Source of the DNA: Ichthyophis bannanicus
Lineage: Eukaryota; Chordata; Amphibia; Gymnophiona; Ichthyophiidae
Reading direction: 5' to 3'
DNA length: 64,000 nucleotides
Assembly (NCBI GenBank): GCA_033557465.1
Contig: CM066037.1
Span: 514,654,686-514,718,685 of the forward strand
The position numbers and the translations under genes were made by a program. Under the pieces are notes generated by a model. It worked only from the letters and a program-made list of their open reading frames with translations, did no database searches and had not been told where the DNA came from. Shown here one piece after another: positions 10,954 through 22,033 of this stretch (its first letter is position 1; every line of letters starts with the position of its first letter).

Positions 10954-11372
10954 GGCGCCTTGTAATGTGCCTTGTAAGTTGTCTTGAAAGGTGCCTTATG
11001 AGGCGCAATGTAACACGCGTTAGTTTGTAATTTACTCACCACCAAAGTTAAACTAACCGGCCTGTAGTTTTCAACCACATCCTTACTTCCACTTTTGTGT
11101 AAAGGCACCACATGAGCCTCTCTCCAATCCTTTGGCACCACTCCCGACTCCAACGAGTCATTGAAAAGGTCAGTCAGTGGAGTTGCTAGAATATCTTTGC
11201 ATCTCTCTAGAAATTGGTGTTGGCCAAACATACTCTCCTAAGTCTGAGAAATTGGCTCACCGGTAAATTATGTTTCAGTGATCTATTGTGAAAGCTATCA
11301 TAATGTAGCAAATGGCTGCAATCAGTGGCCTTCCTATACACATCTGTGCACCTTGGTGGCCAGGGCCCAGAG
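10954..11372 (-). mobile_element. Composite insertion: PLE + CR1 + Harbinger-like piece
   Basis: Three unrelated repeats form one insertion in the L2 RT: PLE RT C-terminus (11192-11372; YDSFHNRSLKHNLPVSQFL), CR1 RT (11031-11191; SGVVPKDWREAHVVPLHKSG region), and 77 bp matching the Harbinger-like element near 50560-50640 (10954-11030). ATGAA flanks the whole block (10949-10953 and 11373-11377). Deleting the block plus one ATGAA leaves the L2 frame uninterrupted, so the block entered as a unit. The PLE-CR1 junction and the outer end (GGGCCCAGAG) are identical to the copy ending at 36060. Confidence 0.8.
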
Positions 11373-12150
11373 ATGAAAAGAACCTCCGTCTTCCTGTGTT
11401 GAATTCGCAGATTTTGTGAGAGGAGCCACTCCGACATGGTGTTGAAGCAATTAGTCAGAGGGGCGAGGTCTAGTTTATCCAATGATACTGGCATGTATAA
11501 CAGCACATCGTCAGCATATATCATACAGCTGACATTGAAGGTTCTAATGATGTTGCAGATGGGTTGGATGTATATATTAAACATCAAGGATTATAGGGAG
11601 GATACTTGAGGCACTCCTTGACTTTGTTGAAATGGTTCTGATGTATCCCCGTCTGTTCAAACATGCTGCCATCTTCCGGATCTGCACCATTTGAGCGCTG
11701 TTCCGCTGATACCTTTCTCTCTTAGCCGACAGAGAAGAATCTCATGGCATACAAAGCTGCTGCTATATCTAAAAAAATGAGTGCGAATCCATGTCGGATG
11801 TTGTCAATGCCAGAAATTATATTGTTGAAAAGGGCTGTGAGTAGTGTTTCCACTCCGTGTGACTCTCTGAAACCATGTTGGGATGGATCTAGTGGGGCAG
11901 TAGAGTCAATATGATCCTGTAATTGCCTATGCACTACTTCTCCAATGATTTTTGCGAGCATAGGTATACAAGAGTGGGGTCTTTGCAATTGAAAGGAAGC
12001 ATTGGATATGGGCCTGTAAGACTCTACCTTTTGGGGGTCTAACTTGGTGTTTTTTAAAAGAGGTCTGACAGAGATCTGCTTGAGAGTAGAGGGGAACGAC
12101 CCAGTGTTAAAGGATCTGTTTATGATGTTGGCTATAATTGGAGAGAGGTC
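11207..12150 (-). pseudogene. L2 RT domain, frameshifted
   Basis: Three frames are needed to follow the RT. 11722-11988 encodes LAKIIGEVVHRQLQDHI, QHGFRESHGVETLLTALF and ALIFLDIAAA. 11600-11720 holds a scrambled stretch with GVPQ-like residues. 11373-11587 encodes FNIYIQPICNIIR and the catalytic IYADDVLLY, then NLRIQHRKTEVLFI. The final residues printed before 11373 belong to the host L2; what follows at lower coordinates is the inserted PLE piece. Stops and indels make this copy inactive. Confidence 0.82.
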
Positions 12151-12153
12151 ACA

Positions 12154-13797
12154 TCACAGATCTTTTATCCAGAATGCCGGACAAGGATCTTTGTGTGCGG
12201 TGGTAGTGTTTAGGGCTAAGATGGTATCTTCAATAAGTTTCTTTGAAGGTGTAGAGAAGGATGTTAGCAATGCTGGGAACTCTTGCTCGTCGGGGGGGGG
12301 GGGGTCAGTTGTTACTATTTTGTCGGTCTTGCACATTTTGGATTGCATGTAGACTGCATAGTCCTGTGGGTGGATATCGCCATGGTGCTCAGGGGTTGGT
12401 TCTTTAGCAAGAGTTTTGACTAGATTAAACAGGTGATGCAGTTTATTTAATGACCGTCTCAGAGTGTCTGTATGGTATTGTCTCATCTTGTCTGTGATGG
12501 CTTTGCGGTGCGTAGTCAGGTGTTGGATGTATGCTGTTTGGTCACTGCTGGTGTGTGAATTCCTCCAGCATTTCTCAAGCCTCCGTAGAAGGGTTAGTGA
12601 TGCCCTCAGGTCGGCTGTGAACCATGGGGCTGATGCTCTTTTCTTCGGGGACTTGTTTGTTGGAGTACGGATCGCAATTGCGCTGAGTTTGCTGTTCCAA
12701 GCGGTGATCAGCTCATCTAGGTTTAGGGAAGTCTCATCAATGAGTGTGCAGGTTTCGGCAAGGATGCGTTCTCTATTAAATGGGTGGAAACTTCTGGCAG
12801 CTGGACTGGAGGTCTTGCTTGGATCCATTTTGGGCCTTGGTGGCTTGTTGAGGGTAGGCATCTGAAAAGTGATGAGTTTATGATCCGACCATGGGACTGC
12901 TGTTACTGATAGCATGATGTTTTGTGGTTGGTCGCAAATTACCTGAGGGGCGAATATAAGGTCTAGAATGTTACCTTTCATGTGAGTAGGTTCCTGCACC
13001 ACTTGCGTGTATCCCAGGATCTTTAGGGCTTCTATAAATGCAGTTGCCTGATTGTCCTGTAACAATGGCAGATTAATGTCCCCTAAGATCCAATTAGGTT
13101 TATTAGGACCCTGGATGTTGGATGCTAAGTTTATTATGGTTGATAGGTCATCTGGATTGGCTGATGGAGCTCTATAAATCAGGTTTATGGAGCATATGTT
13201 GTTGGAGATTGATACAGTTTCCAGGATGTTGTTACTGTAGGAGTCATCCATTTTGAACTGGAGATCCGTCCTGGTGATGATGAGCACTCCTCCACCTCTT
13301 TTGTTCTGCCTATGGCTGGTGAAAGCAACAAACTTAGATGGGAGTAGATGGTTGAGGATGGTATTGTCTTCCGAGGAAAGCCACGTTTCAGTGATCATGA
13401 TGATATCCAGGTTATGGGATGTTATTATGTCTGTGATTACTGGCCACTTCTTGCGAAGTGAGCAGGCATTTATGAGGGCACACTTTAGGCTACTAGGGTG
13501 GAGGCTTTTACCTTGCCTGGCTTTCGTAGTGTGTTGTAGTGGGATGTGTAATAAGTGGTGGTGGTGCGGATGGTTAACCCCATGTGAATTGTAGTAGAAA
13601 TCGCCTGACCATTTTCTCCCACTACTCGATACGACGGGGATGTGATTGTATGATGTATTTAGGGCTAGTGAGTTGGGTGGACAAATTATGAGGAGCAGGT
13701 AAAGGCTTATTAATGTACTGATAGTGCGTTCCATTTTGACTTGAAAAGGCTCCCTGCTAGGATATTTTGCACTCAGGCAGTCGTCTCTTTGTGTCAT
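12154..13797 (-). pseudogene. L2 APE endonuclease and linker, open for 547 codons
   Basis: This is the N-terminal half of an L2 ORF2 protein: an apurinic-type endonuclease that nicks the target before reverse transcription. After an approximately 100-residue leader come LINACSLRKK, IMITETWLS (catalytic E), RGGGVLIITR, INLIYRAPS, NWILGDINLP (GDxN), NILDLIF and VPWSDHKLITF (terminal SDH). Spacing is normal for the APE fold. A linker follows, with HHLFNLVKTLAKEP and the LNTTTAHKDPCPAFWIKDL motif that precedes the RT. The frame is intact across the endonuclease and ends just before the RT, where a stop interrupts the polyprotein. A poly-C run on the minus strand (near 12293) encodes PPPP. Confidence 0.88.
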
Positions 13798-13881
13798 GCA
13801 AGGTAACAGGTTGGAAACTTCCTCTCTTAGGTATGGGTTGTAGCAGCGTATACTTTAGCGTATACTATTAAAAACATATAT

Positions 13882-14038
13882 TTCATGCAATCTTGGTGAC
13901 AAAAACTTTCCTAGTTAGTCTGTTCTGGTACAAGTATTTGCTTTACACTGTTGCATACGTATGCGTCATGCAATCTTGGTGACAAAGCACTTTCTGAGTT
14001 AGTCTGTTCTGGTATAAATATTTGCTTTACGCTGATAA
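13882..14038. repeat. Two tandem copies of a ~78-bp unit
   Basis: CATGCAATCTTGGTGACAAA starts each copy (about 13887 and 13968). Each continues through AGTTAGTCTGTTCTGGTA and ATTTGCTTTAC. The repeats lie just upstream (minus-strand sense) of the L2 open frame. Confidence 0.8.
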
Positions 14039-14255
14039 GACATAATCAACTATATGCATGCAATACTGGGTATGGAAAATTATTAAACACGGTATGCGTG
14101 GGTACCTGTTCTGTTGCCGCACGGTCATAACAGAATTTTGTGGGTGCCAAGCGGGAGTCTCAATTTCACAGTCTTAGTTTCAAGGTCCACGCCTAAGGGC
14201 CACGCCAAAGGGCCCTCTGGCGAGGCCCTCAGGCGCAGGCCCGCCAGGCACGGGC

Positions 14256-14670
14256 GCGCCCGATAGCGCTGGCTTTTAATGCAGGAGAGTGCTGCCCCGA
14301 TTGGACAGCACTTCGCTGAAGATGGCTGCTTTCCCACCGCAGCTCCCCGCTGGAGGCTCGATCCCTGCCCAGGGAGAGCTGATGATGGTGGGGAGGTTGA
14401 ATGCTGTTTGCGCCCGATAGCGCTGGCTTTTAATGCAGGAGAGTGCTGCCCCGATTGGACAGCACTTTGCTGAAGATGGCTGCTTTCCCACCGCGGCTCC
14501 CCGCTGGAGGCTCGATCCCTGCCCAGGGAGAGCTGATGATGGTGGGGAGGCTGAATGCTGTTTGCGCCCGATAGCGCTGGCTTTTAATGCAGGAGAGTGC
14601 TGCCCTGATTGGACTGCACTTCGCTGAAGATGGCTGCTTTCCCGCCGCGGCTCCCCGCTGGAGGCTCGAT
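14256..14670 (-). repeat. 154-bp GC-rich tandem monomers, 2.7 copies
   Basis: Units begin at about 14256, 14410 and 14564 with GCGCCCGATAGCGCTGGC and are nearly identical. They are CpG-rich in an AT-rich neighbourhood. They sit at the 5' side of the minus-strand L2 and stop abruptly at 14670, as a 5'-truncated monomer array would. A promoter role is inferred by analogy with monomer promoters of other LINEs; nothing in the sequence proves it. Confidence 0.85.
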
Positions 14671-15006
14671 TATTAAATTGTATCATCATGTGTGCAGCCC
14701 AGCAAAAATTACAAACAGTTCTTTTAAACTCATTTGCCTCCAAATTGTGTGGAGCTGCCAGTAGGGGGAGGTGCTGCAATTTCAATTTAAGAGGCACAAG
14801 GAGCGGACACATTTTTGGGGTTTTTAAGAAATTCATTTATAAGGTTTTCCAAAGAAAACGAGTGCAAGTATTTAAACCTTGTGTGAAAGCATAGAAGTAA
14901 TACAGCAATCACAAATAAAGATACACAAACCACTGGTAAGGGGGAGTGCACTAACACAATTTAAGGCAATATAGATATCAGGAAAGAGACATTGAAAAAA
15001 AAGACT
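14671..15006. other. No recognised feature
   Basis: Unassigned sequence between the monomer array and the ACT microsatellite. Confidence 0.45.
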
Positions 15007-15245
15007 AGCTCTACTACTACTACTACTACTGCTACCACTACCACCACTACCACTACCACTACTACCACTACTACTACCACTACTACTACTGCTACCACTA
15101 CCACTACTACCACTACTACTGCTACCACTACCACTACTACCACTACTATTACTACTACTATCGCTAATACTACTACTACTACTACCACTACTACTACTAC
15201 TACTATAATCGCTACTACTACCACTACTACTACTATTACTATTAT
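15007..15245 (+). repeat. (ACT/ACC)n trinucleotide microsatellite
   Basis: About 80 ACT/ACC/GCT/ATT triplets without an indel, translated as poly-threonine in the CR1 frame (poly-valine on the other strand). It directly abuts the 5'-truncated CR1 at 15246. Confidence 0.95.
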
Positions 15246-17898
15246 AGGAGGAGTGGCACTATATGTAAAAACTACTATTAAAGCTTTGGAATTACAGAGC
15301 TTAAAAGGGAGAGAGGAGGCATTGTGGGTTAAACTAGAAAGAGGGAAAGAGAAATCTATTTGCATTGGTGTGATATACAGACCTCCCTCACAAGAGGAAG
15401 AGGTGGACAGAGAGTTAATTGAAGACATACGCAGCATTGCTAGGAAAGGGGAAGTGCTACTGCTAGGAGATTTCAATATGCCAGATGTTGATTGGCACAT
15501 TCCTGCTGCAGTATCATCTAGAAGTAAGGAGATCCTGGATTCTCTACAGGGAGAACTATTCAGGCAATTGGTAACAGACCCCACACGTGAAGGGGCCATA
15601 CTGGACTTGGTGCTTACCAATGGTGAAAGTGTTTCTGATGTTGTAGTGGGAGATCATTTTGCATCCAGTGATCACCAGATGGTGTGGTTCAGTATTAGGA
15701 CTAGGGCTGTTAGAATCCATTCCAAGGTGAAGATCTTAGACTTTAGGAAGACTAACTTTGCGAAGATGGGCCAATACCTCAGGGAGTCGTTAGTGGGATG
15801 GGAACAGCTGGGGGATGTAGAAAAACAGTGGGCAAAACTGAAAGGGGGTATTTTAAAGGCAACCAACCTTTTTGTTAAAATGGTAAATAAAGGCAAAAGG
15901 AACAGGAGACCGCTATGGTTTTCGAAGGAAGTAGCTGAAAAAGTGAAGAAAAAGAGGGAGGCCTTCATGAAATACAAGAGATCACAGAGAGAGGAAGACA
16001 GGCATCTGTATTTGGAAAAACTTAGAGAAGCTAGCAAAGTAGTCAAGAAGGCAAAGATTCAAAAGGAGGAGGAAATAGCCAATGCAATAAAATGGGGGGA
16101 TAAGACATTTTTCAGATATATTAGTGAGAAGAGGAAGGGCAAAAGTGGTATTGTCAGACTCAAGGGTGCAGGGGGGGAATATGTAGAAGCTGATAAGGAT
16201 AAAGCGGAATTGCTTAACAAATATTTTTGTTCTGTGTTCACAGATGAAGAACCAGGAGCAGGACCTCAGAAAACACCCACAAATAAGAACAGAAGCGAGG
16301 GACATCTTGAACAATTTTCTGAAGACTGTGTTCGTGAGAAACTAGCTCAACTTAAAGTAGACAAAGCGATGGGACCGGATGGGATACACCCTAGAATACT
16401 GAGGGAACTTGGGGACATTCTAGCAACTCCACTGACTGACTTTTCAATGCCTCGTTGGAGTCGGGAGTGGTGCCAAAGGACTGGAGCGAGGCTCATGTGG
16501 TGCCTTTACACAAAAGCGGTAGTAAGGATGTGGTTGAAAACTACAGGCCGGTTAGTTTAACTTCAGTGGTGAGTAAATTAATGGAAACGCTGTTGAAAGA
16601 GAAAATAGTGAGGTTTCTGGAGTCCGGCGGATTACAGGATCCGAGGCAGCATGGATTCACCAGAGGCAGGTTTTGTCAGACAAATCTGATTGATTTCTTT
16701 GACTGGGTGACCAGGGAGTTGGACCGAGGGAGAGCTCTAGATGTGGTGTATTTAGATTTCAGTAAAGCCTTTGACACTGTTCCTCACAGTTGACTTATAA
16801 ACAAACTGAGCACCCTAGGGATGGACCCTAAAGTTACTGCTGGGGTTAGAAATTGGTTGGGTGGGAGGCGACAAAGAGTACAAGTAAATGGAGCTCACTC
16901 TGAGGAGAAGGATGTTACCAGTGGTGTGCCCCAGGGATCTGTCCTTGGTCCAATTCTTTTTAACATCTTTGTTAGTGATATAGCGGAAGGGCTGTCGGGT
17001 AAGGTTTGCCTCTTTGCGGATGATACCAAAATCTGCGATAGAGTAGACACCCAGGAAGGTGTAGATAACATGAGGAGGGATCTAGCTAAGCTTGAAGAAT
17101 GGTCTAGAATTTGGCAGCTGGGATTTAATGTTAAAAAATGTAAGGTCATGCATTTGGGCTGCAGCAATCCAAGGGAGCAATACAGTATAGGAGGTGAAGT
17201 ACTTTTGTCCACTAAAGAAGAGCGGGACCTAGGCGTGGTTGTGTCTGATGATCTTAAAGTAGCTAAACAGGTAGAAAAGGCGACGGCAAAAGCTAGAAGG
17301 ATGCATGGGTGCATACGGAGAGGAATGGCTAGCAGAAAAAAGGAGGTGATAATGCCTCTGTATAAGTCTTTGGTGCGACCTCATTTGGAGTATGGTGTGC
17401 AATTCTGGAGACCGCACCTTCAAAAGGATGTGAACAGGATGGAGTCGGTGCAGAGGGTTGCTACTAAAATGATTAATGGGCTTCATTATAAAGCATATGA
17501 GGACAGACTTAAGGATCTTAATATGTACACCTTAGAGGAAAGGCGGGATAGAGGTGATATGATTGAGATGTTTAAATACCTCCGTGGCATAAATGTTCAG
17601 GGAGAGAGCCTCTTTCAATTGAAAGCAAGTTCTGCTACGAGGGGACATGGGATGAGGGTGAAGGGAGATAGATTCAGGAGTGATATGCGGAAATATTTCT
17701 TTACGGAAAGAGTAGTGGATCCGTGGAATAGTCTCCCAGTGGAGGTGGTAGAGATGAGGACAGTAACTGAATTCAAAAAAGCATGGGACCAACACAGAGG
17801 ATCTCTAAAGGTAAAAAGTGGACTGTTGTAGTTGTTATGGAAGGACAGACTAGATGGGCCTTGTGGTCTTTTTCTGTCATCTTGTTTCTATGTTTCTC
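15246..17898 (+). pseudogene. CR1 LINE (type A), 5'-truncated ORF2
   Basis: A CR1 ORF2: endonuclease plus RT. It begins inside the endonuclease at GGVALYVK. Then come IGVIYRPPS, LLLGDFNMPDVDW (catalytic D and N), ILDLVLTN and SSDHQMVWF (terminal SDH). RT follows: GPDGIHPRILRE, WREAHVVPL-like entry, YRPVSLTSVVSKL, HGFTRGR, VYLDFSKAFDTV, SGVPQGSVLGPILFNIF, LFADDTKIC (catalytic) and the C-terminal VRPHLEYGVQFW and WNSLPVEVVE. Two lesions are visible against the copy at 62 kb: a one-base loss near 16440 and a CGA-to-TGA stop at 16791-16793. The 3' end carries the CR1 tail CTTGTTTCTATGTTTCT near 17880-17898. Apart from these it is well preserved, so it is young. Confidence 0.93.
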
Positions 17899-18290
17899 AT
17901 TTGTATAGCGCTACAAGGCATACACAGCACTATACAGACACATGTAAAAGACGGTCCCTGCTCATCAGAGCTTACAGCCTAGTCAAGACAGACAACACAA
18001 CAGCTGAGGACAAGGATACATCTAGGGGAGTGGCAAGGAAACACATAGGAGACCAAGAAGATCAGGATCCAAAAGCAGTCTCGAACAGGTGAATTTTCAG
18101 CCTGGATTTGAAAAGGGGCAGAGATGAAGCCTGATGCACAGACTCGGGTAATTTGTTCCAGGCATAAGAAGCAGCAAGGTGGAAGGATCAAAGTCTGGAG
18201 TTGGCAGTAGAAGAGAAGGGCACAGATAGAAGGGATCTGCCAGAAGAGCAGAGCACCCGAGGAGGAGTGCGATCACTCAGAATTAACTCT
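17885..18290 (-). pseudogene. 3' end of an L2-like LINE
   Basis: Minus-strand translation gives WNKLPESVHQASSLPLFKSR followed by LKIHLFETAF, the usual C-terminal box of L2 ORF2 proteins. Downstream (lower coordinates) lies a 3' end reading TTGTAGCGCTATACAAATG. It is a short 5'-truncated copy of a different subfamily from the other L2s here. Confidence 0.7.
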
Positions 18291-18299
18291 TGACTGAGA

Positions 18300-18629
18300 G
18301 GACTATAGGAAAAGATGATAATATTCCAGAGGGCTCATGTCAAACCAAAAAAGCAGTTAACTGCTGAGGTTCCACAAAGTTGTACACTCCTATACTGGAG
18401 AGCACATTTATAGGGAAAAGTTTAACCAAAATTGGGCACCCAACTGGAGAACTTTGGGCCTCATCAGAAAGAATTGTCTCCGCCATTTCTTCTTTTCCCT
18501 AGAAACGTTGGAAAATACAGTAATTTTACTACCCATAAGCAGTTCTAATCTCCAGTGAAAAAATAAACGTAAAATGCAATCATGATCCAGTTGTAATACA
18601 GTCAACTATTAAAGTGGCTTGCTGAATCT
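18300..18629 (-). pseudogene. L1-type ORF1 relic, C-terminal piece
   Basis: The minus strand encodes LDHDCILRLFFHW, ITVFSNVSREKKKWRRQFFL and PKVLQLGAQFW, collinear with the ORF1 C-terminal domain at 8380-8530. It is one half of a relic whose N-terminal half lies at 20383-21020, separated by the solo LTR. Confidence 0.8.
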
Positions 18630-19146
18630 TGTTGTGACCCTCGCCTAGGCCAAATGCTTACAGGCATAGGGCTGCCAATGTTTGTCCTTAAATAAAAAGT
18701 TACTATCCTTGTCTCCAGCAGGGAACTCTGGGACTTGTAGTTGATTCTTTTACTCAAAGACAAAGTAGTGTGAGACCGTTGGTTTTTAAGGCAAAACAAG
18801 ATTTTTTATTTAGGTTCCCATAAGCACTAAGGTTCAACGCAGACATAAGGATTATTCTCCAAGTAAATAATAACAGGAAACATATGCAACTGGAACTGAA
18901 GAAACTGAAAGAACCTTTAAACATGTGCAGCTGTTTATAGCAAAAACATTTCAGCAAGTAAATCACAGCTTCCTTTGTTCATCCAGCACAGCTAAATTTC
19001 TTCATTTATCATGTGCTGCTTTGGTTATCAAACTCTAGGTTAAGCAAAGGTTTTTTACCTTAGAAGAAGTTCTTGGCATTCACATGGCTAGGTAAAACCC
19101 TGCTTCTCAAAAAGCTTCTTCTGTTAACACTTTTTATCACCAACTT

Positions 19147-20382
19147 TCAAACTTCCTTCTTACACAAAGAACAGTCCATAGGAGACTCCTCAATAACAGA
19201 ATCCTGCCCAAAAGAGTCAATTTGCATTTCTTCCTGTGCTACGAAATGCTTGTCTGTCTCTGGGTTTTCATTAACGCCTTCAAGCTTACTGTTCTGTAGG
19301 AACATCTGAATTTCCTTCCACAGCTGCTCTCCCTGATATGGACTATTTGTACCTTGAGAGTGGGGCTTCTTCCCTTGGATCAATTGCCTCAATGCTTCAA
19401 TCGTGTTCAACTCTGGTTCTCTGCCCTCGGCTGGGTTCTGGTCACTTCCAGTTGTAACCGTATTCACCCACCTTCTGGCAGCTTCAACTCTCTGAGCTGG
19501 TTCACGAACACTCTGCACTGCAATCTGATCCTCATTGTCAGCAACTCTCCCAGCCACCCATCTGCTGGTTTCTGAATTAAGAGTACCTCTCTTACAAGGA
19601 CTGCTTCCTCTGTTGCTGCTTCCTTTCTTGCTGGAGCCGTTCTCCAACTCGAAGTCAAACTTCTCACTTCTCCTTTTCCTCTCCTCTGATCAGGGCTTAT
19701 AAAGCTGTTTCCTAACTAACACTCCCCTGTCTCTGCACAGGTGATTATCATTACCCTCCAAGCCTGCACTTATGTTACAGCTTGGGTGTGGCTTGGCTTC
19801 AGCAACTACGTGCTTCTTTCCTTTGCCTGCAGTCTGAACCCTGTGAATACCTTGCCTGTCTCTCACCTTAGAAACATAGAAATATGACGACAGAAAAAGA
19901 CCACATGGCCTATTTAGTCTGTCCTTCCATAACAACTACAACAGTCCCCTTTTTTCCTTTAGAGATCCTCCGTGTTTGTCCCATGCTTTTTTGAATTCGG
20001 TTTCTGTCCTCATCTCTACCACCTCCACTGGGAGACTATTCCACGGATCCACTACTCTTTCCGTAAAGAAATATTTCTGCATATCACTCCCGAATCTATC
20101 TCCCTTCACCCTCATCCCATGTCCCCTCATAGCAGAACTTGCTTTCAATTGAAAGAGGCTCTCTCCCTGAACATTTATACCACGGAGGTATTTAAACATC
20201 TCAATCATATCACCTCTATCCTGCCTTTCCTCTAAGGTGTACATATTAAGATCCTTCAGTCTATCCTCATATGCTTTATAATGAAGACCACTAATCATTT
20301 TAGCAGCCACCCTCTGCACCTTAAAGGCATATTCACTGTTTTCTTCTGTTTCCATTGGCTCAGCACAGCTCTCATCATCACA
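19147..20382 (-). pseudogene. LTR-encoded protein, C-terminal PMDCS box, disrupted
   Basis: A frame opens with the first codon of the LTR (TGT) and, once the nested CR1 and its duplicated 7 bases are discounted, runs 261 codons to 19147. Only one internal stop (TGA, near 19696) breaks it. It is hydrophilic, rich in E, Q, R and S, with no membrane segment. Early on there is EPMETEEN; the end reads MQIDSFGQDSVIEESPMDCS then LC. This aligns by eye with the end of the ORF at 48306-49454 (MQVEF...AMDCSYC) and, more weakly, with PMECS at 27760-27790. The function is unknown. The shared frame phase and C-terminal box are what make it credible as a former gene. Confidence 0.65.
19871..20316 (-). mobile_element. 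CR1 (type A) 3' end, 5'-truncated
   Basis: It encodes MISGLHYKAYEDRLKDLNMY through WNSLPVEVVEMRT to the CR1 stop and tail, near-identical to 17470-17898. CACCTTA occurs at both borders (19864-19870 and 20317-20323). The insertion length plus duplication is a multiple of three, so the LTR frame stays in register. Confidence 0.88.
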
Positions 20383-21020
20383 ATCTCCAAGACTCTGAAA
20401 GTTTACAGAACATCTAAAGGATCGATTGAATCTGAAAAACTTTGATGAATATCTTCACCAGAAGCAGTCAAGGCAATCTTTTTAACGGAAGGTAAATAAT
20501 AACCTCCAGAGATAGGTGGGCATCCAGTTTCAGGAATCTTCAATATCTCTACAAAATATTTGTTTTACTGTGTCCAAAGGAGAAACCAATAGAACTTTGG
20601 GAAAGTTACTAAAACGCAAAGTACATTTTCATTGAACATTCTCTATAACTTCAGCTTTGTTATATAGAAAAAGATGAATGTTCATTATAGCAGTACTTTA
20701 TGCTTGCAATTTATCCACTTGTTGCTGAACAACCACGAATTCGTTGTGAAAAGCATTGTATTTTTCTTCTAACTTATCCATCCGTACAGAACAGACAGAA
20801 AGCAACTGAAACAGCTGACCATTTTGAATACAAAGAACTTATTTTTTTTTCTATTTCCTTTTATTGATATTGTTATCTTGATTTTCTTGCATATATAGTT
20901 GGTCCATTGTTATTGACTAGAATCTAATAAAAAAAAACAAAAAAAACCCAAAGAACTTTTTCTAAAAAGGAAATAGCCTCCCAAATGCCATCTAAAGAAA
21001 TCACTACAGGCTTAGAGAGT
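20383..21020 (-). pseudogene. L1-type ORF1 relic, N-terminal and central piece
   Basis: The minus strand gives ISLDGIWEAISFLEKVL (coiled-coil start) near 20960-21010 and LRFSNFPKVLLVSPLDT near 20590-20640, then decayed YYLPSVKK-like residues. These match the ORF1 at 7855-8240. The C-terminal half is at 18300-18629. Confidence 0.75.
20845..20955 (-). mobile_element. Short L1-like 3' end insertion
   Basis: About 110 bp, T-rich on the plus strand, splits the ORF1 relic. CAAAGAACTT occurs at both edges (about 20829-20838 and 20950-20959). The minus strand ends in an A-run next to one copy, as for a severely 5'-truncated LINE insertion. Confidence 0.6.
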
Positions 21021-21949
21021 GTAGGTTGAAAAGTTTGAAAATCTATCAATGTAGAAGACAGCTGTTGAAGATGGAGAATCTCCATCGGGAGAACCTTCAC
21101 CTTCACCCCTGCCTACCTGGACATCCCCACACTGGTGATGTTTTTAAAATCTATTTGCATAATGGCTCCAGAGATGTCTCTGTGATTTGGACATGCACTC
21201 ACAACTAAGATTTTTGAAATGACCCTCATTATCTCTCTTCATCTGTTTATTCAATTGTTTTCCACCACCAGGTACTCCATTTACTGCCAACTCACCACCT
21301 CCCCAGTCGCCTCTCCATTTTAGTCCAGCTTGCCCCACTGCTGAGTTTACTCATCCTAGTGTCACCCTAGTAAGAAATCACCAGAGCAATACTAGGGTCA
21401 CTCAAAAGTGCTGGACTTCTCAGCTTCCACGGGGAGGCCAGGTAGGCCACAGAGGTGGGAAGAGGTGGAAGAGGCGCTTCACAGGAGCCTTTGTGCTCTC
21501 AGGTAAGTGTCAGATGCATCAGCTGGTTGCACCCTCCTTCCCTAAAGTGAGAGCCACTGCACAATCAGGGCTTGTGTGTGTGTGTGGGGGGGGGGGGGGG
21601 GGTTGGTTCCTAATGTTGTGCTGCCTCCTCCTCCTTTCTAGCAAGGGTCCTCTTGTGCGGGTAATCCTGCAGGTGGGAACATAATTATGGAGCAAGCAGT
21701 AAGCCAGGAAAATGCACATGCTTTGCTTGGGGGGGGGAGGGGGGTAGAGCATTTCTTCCCCTAACCTGTCCAGAAACTTGAAGCAAGTTTTCATTAATAA
21801 AATATGTCATACGTGCATGCTTTCCCTCCCCGCCAATATATGCCCATTCTTCGTCCCAAACACACTCCTTTTGCTGGCAGATATTTGTAGGTGCCATCGC
21901 CTATATACATGCCTACTTCACTCACCTTAAAAATAGTGCTTAGCATGTT
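21021..21949. other. No recognised feature, except simple repeats
   Basis: No supported gene. Contains a (GT)n then 17-G run at about 21573-21602 and a second G-run near 21730. Confidence 0.5.
21573..21602. repeat. (GT)n followed by a 17-base G run
   Basis: GTGTGTGTGTGTG passes directly into an uninterrupted G homopolymer. It is a likely site of sequencing-length error and of quadruplex formation. Confidence 0.95.
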
Positions 21950-22033
21950 TCCAGTCATGTAAACCGCGCTGATGCTGAATAGTGCGGTATATAAGAGACT
22001 ATAAATAAATAAATAATAAATAAATAAATAAAT
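21950..22033 (+). mobile_element. SINE tail, 5'-truncated
   Basis: TGTAAACCGCGCTGATGC, TAGTGCGGTATATAAGAGAC and a (TAAA)n end match the 3' end of the SINE at 6732-7014. Confidence 0.75.

Larger units (their letters stand above)
10161..14670 (-). mobile_element. L2-clade LINE with probable 5' UTR monomers
   Basis: An L2 element on the minus strand. Its 5' untranslated region would lie at 13800-14670 (two tandem-repeat blocks), the endonuclease/linker frame at 12154-13797, the RT at about 11207-12150, and the C-terminal part at 10161-10953. The RT is interrupted at 10954-11372 by a composite insertion. The 3' end is replaced by a foldback MITE at 10160. It belongs to the same clade as the L2 at 57758-60797, but the two are not close copies. 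Confidence 0.8.
18630..20382 (-). mobile_element. Solo LTR of the coding-LTR Ty3 family, with nested CR1
   Basis: The minus-strand LTR starts TGTGATGATGAGAGC and ends GGGTCACAACA. ATCT (AGAT on the minus strand) flanks it at 18626-18629 and 20383-20386. It splits an L1 ORF1 relic. A CR1 (19871-20316) with its own 7-bp duplication interrupts it; without that the LTR is about 1.3 kb. A polyadenylation signal AATAAA (minus) lies near 18815. Its open frame begins at the first LTR base, as in the other LTRs of the family here. Confidence 0.85.

Noticed and set aside
14276..14836. 186-codon minus-strand frame over the GC-rich monomers
   Set aside because: Open because the 154-bp repeat lacks stops in that frame; it has no conserved motif and repeats itself.
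14961..15620. 219-codon minus-strand frame rich in valine
   Set aside because: It is the antisense of the ACT microsatellite and CR1 endonuclease; no independent support.
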